Positions 7,206 to 16,700 of a stretch of 45,004 bases of DNA are shown in pieces; position 1 is the first letter of the stretch; every line of letters begins with the position of its first letter. The translations under genes were made by a program, and so were the position numbers. The notes below the pieces were generated by a model. The model was not told where the DNA came from and did not search any database. It worked only from the letters and a program-made list of their open reading frames with translations. Source of the DNA: a virus; the IMG/VR virus record IMGVR_UViG_3300040815_001568, positions 1 through 45,004 of that record; one strand, written 5' to 3'.

Positions 7206-7472
7206 CTACCACTTCACTTTGTCAGCCCAATAAGCAGCCGACATTTTGCCTTTCTTGATGTTGCTCGCGTGGCGAGCCTTGAAAGCCTTGTTGCGTTTGG
7301 AACCATCTGGTGATCCCTTTACACCTTGCTGCCCGAAACGAATCGTTTTCACCTTGTCGCCCTCTTTCGCCACAACAACGTGCGACTTTTTTGGATGCTT
7401 CGGTGTGCGCTTAGGCTTGTTGTAACCGGACACACCGGCCTTCTCAAGCCGGGGATCTTTCTTCGCAGGCAC
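7206..7472 (-). CDS. Conserved basic structural-cluster protein
   Basis: 88 residues from a GTG start at 7472. Very Lys rich, beginning PAKKDPRLEKAGVSGYNKPK and ending KGKMSAAYWADKVKW. Proteins with these two end motifs are common in the structural cluster of marine and freshwater podoviruses and siphoviruses; their role is not established. The high charge suggests contact with DNA or the capsid interior, which is inference. It follows the short basic gene 7475-7633 with only two bases between. Confidence 0.7.
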   Translation of the reverse strand: MPAKKDPRLEKAGVSGYNKPKRTPKHPKKSHVVVAKEGDKVKTIRFGQQGVKGSPDGSKRNKAFKARHASNIKKGKMSAAYWADKVKW

Positions 7473-7474
7473 TA

Positions 7475-7633
7475 CTACTTCTTCTTTCGCTTCACGGCCG
7501 CGTTATCCACAAGGTTCGGGTAGGGCCTACCAGCAGCCTTAGCCCGCCGTTTTGCAGCTGCCTTTTGCGACGACGACAGCGGCGATGACTTCTTCTTCGG
7601 GTTCGGCTTATCCCAGAAAGCCCTACCTGGCAT
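7475..7633 (-). CDS. Small basic phage protein
   Basis: 52 residues from ATG 7633, which overlaps the TAA of the gene before it (TAATG). The start MPGRAFWDKPNPKKK and the later AAGRPYPNLVDN are conserved features of a small protein found beside structural genes of many aquatic phages; the end is VKRKKK. Function unknown. Recognised by reading the frame between two known genes. Confidence 0.7.
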   Translation of the reverse strand: MPGRAFWDKPNPKKKSSPLSSSQKAAAKRRAKAAGRPYPNLVDNAAVKRKKK

Positions 7634-7752
7634 TACTTCTTCTTCGGCTTCTTAGCCGGCATAGCCTTCTTCTTCGGCATTGCCTTGGCCTTCGGACCCT
7701 TGCCGTAACCGGCCTGGCCGCGCTTCTTCCCGCATCCACAGGACATGCACAT
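7633..7752 (-). CDS. Very small Cys/Lys-rich protein
   Basis: 39 residues from ATG 7752 (MCMSCGCGKKRGQ), with GGAG nine bases upstream. Three Cys near the N-terminus (CMSCGC) are followed by Gly, Lys and Met-Pro repeats (AMPKKKAMPAKKPKKK). Tiny proteins of this type recur in the structural cluster of aquatic phages. A metal-binding or DNA-binding role is possible but not shown. Confidence 0.65.
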   Translation of the reverse strand: MCMSCGCGKKRGQAGYGKGPKAKAMPKKKAMPAKKPKKK

Positions 7753-7754
7753 AA

Positions 7755-7871
7755 CTACTCCTCACACAATGCCGCGCCCTCACAGCACGAACTTTTCAAC
7801 TTGCAATTAGGGCAGAACCAGCGATGCCACGTCCCGTCATACGTGAAACCGCAGTTATCGCAATCAACCAC
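7755..7871 (-). CDS. Small zinc-ribbon protein
   Basis: 38 residues from the GTG at 7871. Two CxxC pairs (CDNC and CPNC) lie 14 residues apart around a TYDGTWHRW strand, as in a zinc ribbon; a further CC and C follow near the end. It overlaps the upstream virion gene by 8 bases. Start choice is uncertain because no strong ribosome binding site is seen. Confidence 0.6.
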   Translation of the reverse strand: MVDCDNCGFTYDGTWHRWFCPNCKLKSSCCEGAALCEE

Positions 7872-9006
7872 GATTCGTTTCGAGGCTCTGCGAGGAAAGA
7901 CCGCTCGAGCCACCGAACCGGGCGCGTTCCCTCGAACGCAATCCACGGATCTTCTGCATAGCGTTCTGATCCAAATCCAGCTCAGAAAGCAGCACCTCAC
8001 TGTCGGTCAAGTTGCTGTCCTCGATACTCGCCAGTCGGCTTGTCGCATCACGCGACACTGTTGCTCGAGCGAACTCACGGGAGTATTGGGCGACGTTCAC
8101 GTCCTCATTGCCGGCCAAACCAGCAACCTGCTCCATCGCGGAACGTTCCACATCCAGGCCACTTCGACGGGCGGCAGCACCCAACATGGTCGTGTTAGCG
8201 ATCTCATTGATCTTGTTCTGAGTGCGAACAGGGTCAAGAACGTACTCGGTCAGCGTTGCCGCATCAATGCCGTAATACTCCTCGAGCGCGTCAGCGACCT
8301 CAGGAGTCGTATCCGCAACCACGCGGGCAGCGTCATTGACGCGGGCACGAACCTCGTTCACGGAAACCTTGTAGTCGGACACCAGATCAGCGATGTTGTC
8401 GAACTGATCCTGTGACCCGTCAACACCGAGAAAGTCGTTCATGCCGGCCTCACGGAACACCGACCGGTACTCCGACTCGAGCCGCAGGTACTCGTCCTCA
8501 TTACGGATGTCGGTGATGCCTTGCTGCTGCAACTGCACCAGGCCCTTGAAGCGACGCTTGTACGGCTCCGTCTGGCGAACCTTGCCAACAAGAACCTCCG
8601 GGCTGTTGCCGTAGTCACGAATCATTTGGTCGATCTGACCTACAAGATCCTGCATACCTCCGTATTGACTGAATAAGTCCTCGAGGTAAGCCTTGGCTTC
8701 TTGATCCCGGCGACGTTTCTCGGCCTCTTGGCGAATGCGCTCCTGCTCGGCAGCTATTTCCGCTGCTGTTGGGCCGGTGTAGCCGCCACCACCGCTTCCT
8801 TGACCCGCACGGATCTGTGCCGCAAGCCTGTCCCGCTCCTGAACAGCCGCCGACATAGCACTTTCATTAGTGCGAATGATGTTCTGCAACGCCTGAACTT
8901 GAACCGCGGCAAGGTTCGGAGTGTTGTTTAGGTAGTTCTCTGCGGCGTTACGACGCTCCTCTGCTTGCGCATACGCTGCGTCTGTTGCTGCGTGCCATGT
9001 TGCCAC
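7864..9006 (-). CDS. Internal virion / helical structural protein
   Basis: 380 residues, mostly helical and rich in Ala, Glu, Gln and Arg. Residues 1-75 and 90-110 look like coiled coils (IAAEQERIRQEAEKRRRDQE). A Gly-rich hinge (GQGSGGGGYTG) lies near residue 70. The C-terminal part has regular helices without recognisable enzyme motifs. Together with the next two genes and the giant gene it makes a block like the internal core or ejection proteins of podoviruses (gp14-gp16 of T7). Exact role unknown. Confidence 0.55.
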   Translation of the reverse strand: MATWHAATDAAYAQAEERRNAAENYLNNTPNLAAVQVQALQNIIRTNESAMSAAVQERDRLAAQIRAGQGSGGGGYTGPTAAEIAAEQERIRQEAEKRRRDQEAKAYLEDLFSQYGGMQDLVGQIDQMIRDYGNSPEVLVGKVRQTEPYKRRFKGLVQLQQQGITDIRNEDEYLRLESEYRSVFREAGMNDFLGVDGSQDQFDNIADLVSDYKVSVNEVRARVNDAARVVADTTPEVADALEEYYGIDAATLTEYVLDPVRTQNKINEIANTTMLGAAARRSGLDVERSAMEQVAGLAGNEDVNVAQYSREFARATVSRDATSRLASIEDSNLTDSEVLLSELDLDQNAMQKIRGLRSRERARFGGSSGLSSQSLETNRG

Positions 9007-9011
9007 CTAGA

Positions 9012-9941
9012 TCACCCAAACCCAAACATCTTGCCGATACGAGCACCCACAGACGCATATGTGTCATAAGCATCATCCGTGTACTGCCACTCGTCGGTGT
9101 TACGGATGAACTTTTCGGCCTCCCACAGCGGGCGTGCCTTCCAAGACCCGCCCTCATCCTGGTACTGCATCATCTGCTTCATGATCGGGTCAGCCATTGA
9201 AATATCCGTGCGGCCCAACATTCGCTGCGCCAAACCGCGATACGGGGCCGACAAGTCATACACATCGAACCCCTGCTGGATCTGCTCAGCCCACGCCGGA
9301 TACGCGCCAATCATGTACTGCTGCCGCAGTTGAGACTTCACTTGATTCAAGTCCATCTCATCAAACGCGATGGAACTCACAAGCGAGTTAGCGTCCTGCT
9401 CAGAAATATCCAGACCATTACGGGTAGCCCAATCCGACAGTTGGGCAGCAATGTTGCCCATCTCCCCGGCCATATCCGCGGAGTCTTGCCGTTGCGCAAT
9501 AGGCATCAACGCCGAGCGAGTCTCCTCGTCGGTCCAGTTGTTTCGCTGAGCCTCAGTCGCTAGTTGATCCAGGATGGCATCATCAATCGTGAAACCGATA
9601 CGTCGAGCCTCAGCCTCGAGCAGATCCCTACGATCCTTGACGTTCGACTCATACTGCGCGGTCGTCGCCGGGTTGAACTTCTGAACATCACTCTCACGCT
9701 GGTCCGTATCCAGGCTGTTCCAGTACGGATTCGTGGCGAGTTCGGAATCAAGCCAGTTGGCGACATCGGTAGCGTCACGGAACTGCCCCGTGGTCAGCTT
9801 GTTATCAAGATTGTCAAGCATCTTGCGGAAAGACTCATCGCCCTCCGCGGCTGCCTGTTCCGCGATCTCGTACCAGAAAGCGTAAGCTTCCTTGAGCCGA
9901 TCACGCTCCCGCTTCTTCATCTTCTTCTCGTCGTCAGCCAT
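9012..9941 (-). CDS. Internal virion protein candidate
   Basis: 309 residues, ATG overlapping the upstream stop (TAATG). A basic N-terminus (MADDEKKMKKRERDRLKEAY) opens a helical protein with many Trp, Asp and Gln residues. The last 90 residues (YRGLAQRMLGRTDISMADP, then WQYTDDAYDTYASVG and GKMFGFG) look like a folded end domain rather than coiled coil. I do not recognise the family. Position within the ejection-protein block is the main evidence for its role. Confidence 0.55.
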   Translation of the reverse strand: MADDEKKMKKRERDRLKEAYAFWYEIAEQAAAEGDESFRKMLDNLDNKLTTGQFRDATDVANWLDSELATNPYWNSLDTDQRESDVQKFNPATTAQYESNVKDRRDLLEAEARRIGFTIDDAILDQLATEAQRNNWTDEETRSALMPIAQRQDSADMAGEMGNIAAQLSDWATRNGLDISEQDANSLVSSIAFDEMDLNQVKSQLRQQYMIGAYPAWAEQIQQGFDVYDLSAPYRGLAQRMLGRTDISMADPIMKQMMQYQDEGGSWKARPLWEAEKFIRNTDEWQYTDDAYDTYASVGARIGKMFGFG

Positions 9942-10792
9942 TACACACCGCTATCCAATCTCTTTCCTTCTTGGATGCTGCGCGTCAACGCATCAAGGAC
10001 ACCCTGCGACATTTGGTGCTGCCGCCACTCAGGACGTTCCTGCAACAACTCAGCCATAACGGATTGACGTTCCTGATCGGTGATACCGGTTTCCGTCGTA
10101 GTCGTGTTGCCAACAGTGCGGGTGACGGTTGGGTTGGCTTTCTCCTCCTGCCGCACCCTAGACAGCAACTTCCCGAACTGCTTTTCGGTAATAGGGCGAC
10201 CTATCATTTCCATCGCCAACGATTGAGCAATCGTGTAAACGTCCTCCTCGTTGGCGTTAGTAATCGTGTACCGGGGTCCACTCGACCCCGATCCGCGGCG
10301 ACCCTTCTCAAAATCCTTAGGATCAAAGTTGGCTCGGCCTTGGCTAAGAAGGTCCATAGCGACCTTGTTGCCGGCCTTTGCGTCCTCGACTACACGATTC
10401 CATGCGGCATCAGCTGACGTGTAGGACTCAAAACTCTGACCAAAGTAACCCTTTAGGCCTTTGATGAATTGCTTGTACTCTTTACTATCGGTCCCACCAG
10501 ATTCGGCCCTGATGCGGTTAGGCAAGCCTTCCGCGTAATCAATACTTGTGCGAATGTCCTGGTCGCTGCGGTCAAAAGTGTCCGTGACACCAAGCTCACG
10601 CGCACCACCAAGATCAACAAGTGGAGTAGGGCGAATCTGCTTATTGCCGTCGGACTCTGGCTCGGCTGAGTCAGAAACGTACTTCGGTGTCACATCGGGG
10701 AGAACGTCACCGTTTTCATCGATGCAAATCCAGCCCTCGATGTCATCTCTTTTTGCTGTTCCAACTTCACAAACCCAAGCCATGTCACTCAC
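9941..10792 (-). CDS. Internal virion protein candidate
   Basis: 283 residues from a GTG start that overlaps the giant gene by 8 bases; an ATG three codons later is possible. Residues 1-35 (MAWVCEVGTAKRDDIEGWIC) form a short strand-rich start and residues about 35-60 are low complexity. The rest is helical, including YTIAQSLAMEMIGRPITEKQ and a C-terminal helix set. Some large-virion-protein clusters of aquatic phages carry a similar protein between the giant protein and the connector side. No enzyme motif seen. Confidence 0.5.
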   Translation of the reverse strand: MSDMAWVCEVGTAKRDDIEGWICIDENGDVLPDVTPKYVSDSAEPESDGNKQIRPTPLVDLGGARELGVTDTFDRSDQDIRTSIDYAEGLPNRIRAESGGTDSKEYKQFIKGLKGYFGQSFESYTSADAAWNRVVEDAKAGNKVAMDLLSQGRANFDPKDFEKGRRGSGSSGPRYTITNANEEDVYTIAQSLAMEMIGRPITEKQFGKLLSRVRQEEKANPTVTRTVGNTTTTETGITDQERQSVMAELLQERPEWRQHQMSQGVLDALTRSIQEGKRLDSGV

Positions 10793-13700
10793 CCATCGGA
10801 ATCACGACGGACTCGATGAAGTTTTTGATCTTCGGGTTGATCTCCATGAGTCTCCTGTACTCGGCATCACGATTCGCTTTGATCTCATTGCGCACAAACT
10901 TGTCGCGGTTCGTCTGGCGCGGGTACTGCTTCAACGCCATTTCGGTGTCGTCGTAGATGTTCAACGCCTGAGAAAACAACTGCACGTCAGGGTTGCTGAT
11001 CTCACCGTCAGGTGACTGTTCCCGCTCCCAAGCGATCAACCGGCGCACGTTCTCAGCCGCCTCAACCGCTGTACCTCGATCAATGTCAAACACCGCAAAC
11101 TCACTTCGCGGGTTCTCCTCTTTGATCTCCTTGCGCTCCTGCGCCTCACTAGCGTTGACCTGGCGCAACTCATCAGCATAGGTAGGGGAGTAGGGGTCGA
11201 GCTTGTTGCGCTGAGCGTCGTACCGAAACTTCACGCGCCCTAAAGCAGCCGACACCTCGACGTTCATAATGTCGCGCAACTTGTCGTCATCAGACTTCTT
11301 CACCCGCGTATTGAGCAGGTTCTTGATGACGTAGTGCCCGTTAGCGTCCCACTCGCCCTCTCGGGGTGCAAGGAACAAAGCCGCCCCCTGCAAATCTTGC
11401 GGGTAACGCTGGTATCCCTCATCGCTGTTGAACCAATCGAGAGTTTCCGACGTGGCACGAACATTGGCTCGCTGCACGTTCGGGTCATCCCGATCCTCAT
11501 AGGAGCCAACCGTGAAGGGAAGGAACGATCCACCATCAGCAATGTCGTCGCCGTCAATGACCTTGTTGACTTTCATCAACCACCATTCGGCCATTGCGTA
11601 ATTCCACGGATCAGCAATCTCCTTGCCAATGGCATCCTCAAGGAGTTTTACGTACTCCTCGTCGTAAGCCACCAGATCCATGTAGTCGTAGTAGGCATCG
11701 CTCATACCGTCGGTGTTCATCGAGCGAGCAAAATCGGTGACGTTGTTCTGGTAAATCTGCGGGAACGCCGGCAGCATGAAGCTGCTCACCAACTTGGTCC
11801 AATACAAGCCCGTCCCGAACACGTCAGCCGCCCGCATTTCTTCGCTCGCTTGCACCTGCGCTTCGGTAGCTTGATCTAGCGGGATCTTCGTCACTATTCC
11901 GGTCTTGCGATCCCGAATAGTCACCTCATCAAACAATCCCCAACCGGACATGATCTGGACGGCTTTCACCGTCGAGTCCCCAATCTGACCCTCGATCAGT
12001 TCCGGGTCTTGAATAGCGGAGATCCGTCGAGCACCAGCCGGCAGGAACGAGTTGAGGAAATCCCCAAGAAAGTTGCCGGTCGGCTGGTTGTATTGACCAA
12101 GCACCAGTGACCTTGCACCAGCGAACTTCGGAATGGCACTAAACGTCATGGTTGCCGGGATCTGCCCCCAACCAGCAGTGAGCGGAGGTGCAAAAAAGTT
12201 GACCGGATCAGCCGATGGGGTAGATCCCAATAACTTGCCGCCGATAGTAAACGGCTGCGCGTCAAAGAACTGAGGGGCAGCATCCATTCGGAAAACCTTG
12301 CGCAGCGCAAGTTGCACTGTTTGCTGAGCGACACCGTTCAACGGGTACGAGAAGTACTTATCTCCGTAGTCGTCAGTGAACACCAGGCCCGTGTCATCAA
12401 TCAGGCTGTACGCCAACGCCGCCTTCGCGTAACCCTCCGGGTTCGAGACAGCCATGCGGCGCATACGACGATAAAAGTCCTCGCTAGCCCGGTAGTACCG
12501 GGAGATGTTGCGGGCCTTCCACGCCAGATTCGACCGGTTGGCCGGGTTGTCCATGAAAGCAAGAGACAACTCGTAAGCGTCATCAAATATCTGCTTCGAC
12601 ACCAAAGCGCCGGCAGCATCATCCATGTACTTACGTGTCTCTGGCGCGAGGTCGTCATAGGACTTGCCTCGAGTGCTTGCCAACGCTCGAGAAATCTGCT
12701 CCCGACGCGCCTGTGATGCCTTCCATAGCGTCAGCACATTCCCCAAAAACACTGGCTCGCGGGAAAGTCGAGCGTTCTGGCGACCCATCCAGGCGTAAGC
12801 CCGGTCAATAATTCCTGGCATGGAACCGGCAAACGGAATGTACTCACGGTCGCTACGGTTCGGCAAGAGCAGCTGCTCGGGGCGTTCCTTCGTTGGGATA
12901 GCGGCAAGGTCAGCAACCGTGATGCGATCCTCGTACACGATCCCGTCATCAAGGGTGGCTGTGGGTCGGCCCCAGCCGAGGTAGTTGCCCTGCTTGTCAA
13001 AGAACCGGTCAATGAGGCGAGTGTTGAGCGAGCCGTCTGCCCGCTGGAACATCGCAAGAACATCCTCGAAATAGTCGCTCGAGAATTGGTCAATTCCTGC
13101 CTCGTCACTCAACCGACTGAAACGGGCCAGATAGTCACCGCTGTCGTCGTTGCGGATTGCTTGCGCGATACGGGCCTTTACTTGAGCGGTAGTTGCGCGA
13201 CCGTAGGAGATGTCAAACAATCCCTTGATCGCTTCTTCGCCAATAACCCCGTCGCCCTGGCCGACAGCACGCAACAGGTGATGCCAGTCGTCAAGTTTGC
13301 GCCGCGTCGAGATGGAGTCCATCTTGAAGCCATCAATCTTCACGCCTACCTTGTCACCCAACGCCTTCATCGCGGCCAGGGCGCGCTCCTCGTCAACAGT
13401 GCCGAGCAAGACACCCGCGGGAAGTTCATCAAGACCGTCTAGGCTGTTGGCTAGGCCTCGAGTAGAGGGGTTACGTGCGCTGTTGAGGAACGTGCCACCT
13501 TGCAGAACCTCATCCATCAAGCCCAAGGCGTGTGAGGAGTTCAGGAGGTGACCAATGATTTGTAGGTCATCCTCACTAATCAACCCCATTGAGGCTAAAG
13601 AGCGACCACCTAGGCGGTAACCGACCAACGCCTCCATAACAAGTTTCGACCACTCCTCAGGGTTACCCTGCGCGTACTTGAGAAGTGCCTGCTCCATAGC

Positions 13701-16700
13701 CTCGACGTTCACGCGGGGGGCAACTACTGGCAGGAAAATGTTTCGCATGAAGTAGCCGGGCATACCTTTCGCCTCGGCCCACTCTGCTTGCCACGACGCG
13801 AGAGTGTCACCCTGTGGACGGCCGGCTACGCGAGCAACACCACGACGACTTTTCTCAATGGCCCTATTGACAGGTCCAAGGGTTTGCTTCCAGACCGGTT
13901 TGATCTCACCCTTGCGGGGACCAACCTTTATTTCTTTCCAATACAGGTCCGGGCTGAACTTGCGTCGAGCCGTTGAGGTGACACGCCCCTTAGCGAGAGC
14001 ACTCACGCTACCGGCCGTGAGGAACCACATCCCAAGTTCTTCGATAGCGTTACGGATTGAGAATCGCCAACCGAACAGGGTCCAGACGGACCACATGTTC
14101 GTGTACCACTCAACGCCACGGTGACTGGCGAACATGGCCTTGCCTAAAGGCCCCATGTCCAGTCGCAGTTCTTCCATCTCAGCCAGGTTGGGCACTCGCA
14201 CGAATCGGCTTGTTTGATCCAAATGCAAAGCACTCTCAATGCCTCGAGCGTCAGCACTCAGCGAGACAGGCTCGTTGGCTTCCTGAGTAGTGCGGAAGGG
14301 AACCGGCTCCGGTTCGATAACCTCAGGGTTGAAAACTGGCTCGCGTGCCGGAACAGCCTCCCACCGGACATCGCGGCTCATCTCCCGGTTAGCGGTGATG
14401 TACTCCTCGATTTGGCGGTCGTAGTAGCCGGCCCGCATCTCGTTCTCGAGATTGTCGCGGAACATGTTGTACTGATCGTCAACCTCGTCAACGATCTGAT
14501 CCTTACGACCCTTCGTTCCACCCTTAGCCCACGGAACAGCGATACGGGTTTCGCCCTTGCGCTTACGTCCCTTGCGGCCGGTCCTCTGCATGACGACCTC
14601 GAGGCCCGTGTACCAATCCTCAGGTACGCCTCGCCACCCAGGGAGAACGTTTCCAAAATCGTCCTTGAGCCTTGGGGTAGGGGTGGGTATCCCCAGGCTG
14701 TCGTCAAGGGAGTTGTCCACATAGCCGGTGTACAGCCACGACAACGCACCCTCATCGCCGTACTCGTCGGCAATGTCAGCCAGCACTTGCCGGGAAATCG
14801 TTCCATCGGACTGCAAGCGTGCCGTTGTGGAACGTGAAGCACCCACCTCATCAGGCATTTGTGGTGCGTTACGTATCGGCTGGTTCGGGACCGGCTCAAG
14901 CCACCAATCCGTTACGTCGTCAGTTGCACCACGACCGAGCGACAGATAGTTGTCAATAAAGTCATCTAGCAGTTCCGGGTTGTCAAGGATCTGGCCCCGG
15001 TATTCGTCCAGCAATTCCGCTTCAACGCGGGACGCTTCTTCCCAGGATATGCGTCCTTCGATCAGGTCATCTTCCGTGCCGCCAAGACGACCAAATAGTT
15101 CGTCCTGCTTCTCGGAGCGGGTTTTGACTGTGGGAGTGCGGTCAACAACCGGAGCAACCGCGTCAAGTGGCCGAGAAGGTCCAGTAAACGGGACATCATC
15201 ACCGACCAACTTCACGACAGTATTGCCGATAAAGGTGTCAGAAATGGACGTTCCCGAACCCCTGAAAGTATCGGCAAGATCAACGATCATGCCGTCGTGA
15301 CCTTTATTGGTTAGATAGCCACGAATCTTGGCCTGAACATCAGATATGTCGTTTGGCCCCGGCTTACCAGGAATGCCAAGCTCATTGGCAAAAGCGTTCC
15401 ACTCATCCTGACCACGAATAACAAATGGGTTGTATAGAGTTACCTCTTGACTAACAACCTCGCCAACAATCGGTATCTCATCATCAACTTGCTCTCGAGG
15501 AACCGAATAGTCTCGAGAGAAATCCGATGCCATTTCCGCGTCATCGGTCAGATAAATGCCAGGCCCAGCGATTGACTCATCTCCAGTCCCCCTAAGAGAA
15601 CCACCTCTGGCCCCAACGCCGCCCTCGCCTCGCAGAAGGTCGCCACGGAAAGGAACTCCCGTCTGAGCCTGACCAATAGATTGCTCTGGAACGTCTAGCT
15701 CTGGACCCGTGCCAGGAATGCGAGCGTCGTCAACACCACCAACGCCCTGCGCCTGCACACCCCGGTATTGCTGACTCGCCAACCGCCTTGAGGGAACCGT
15801 GCTGGCCGTCACTTGCTGCCCGTAAGCCTCATTCGACTTCCGGCCAGTCATGTCAAGTAGATCCTCGACACGACCCATCCATGCGTCAGCCTGCTTACGA
15901 GTAACCGTCAAGCCACGGGACGTAGCGGCAGCTCGAACAACCGCACTCAACAGCAAACGACGCGAGCCGGTGTCACCACCGCGCCAAGCGTTAGCTACAG
16001 TCTCCGACACCTTCTGCGGCAGGAAAGCCCGCGCATACCGATACACAGTTCGGGCCGAATCCGGGTCCGTCAAGTCAATAACGTTGTCAATCGCAATGCT
16101 CGAAAACATGCGACGGGTAGAATCGAAAAAACCTTCCGAGTCGCCGCGCTTGAACTTCTGAGCCTCACGACCAATCTCGAGCGCGTTATCGGACATTGAC
16201 TGCGCGACAGTTCCCGCGTTCGTCGTGTCCACGTAATCCTCGAGGATCTTCAACGCCTTCTTCTTAGGCATCACCTCGGCAGAGATACGGTTCGCAATGG
16301 CCTTACGGACGACACCAAGAGATGTCATCTGTGGGGTCAAGTCACCGCGCTTGAGTCGAGCACCACCGGCGATCATCTGATCGAAACTCTTGATGCCTTG
16401 CTCATCCAAAACGTAGGCAACAAATCGGGGAATCTCGCTTAGCGCATAGCCTTGCTTCAGTGCCTCATCTTCAAGAACCGAATACGACAACAAATAGTTG
16501 CTGTTCGTTTCGTCAATGTAATCCGCAATCGTGTCAACAGTTATCTTGCCGTCAGCATTCCGGGGCACTGTTGCAAAAATGTCACTAATAGTGGAGTCAG
16601 GTATCTGTCCGTACTGCCGCTCAATACGCATACGCATCGCGTCGGCTTGACTGCGGGCAGCAACCTGAGCGTCCCCCGCCGGCAGATCGTCGGCCTTCTT

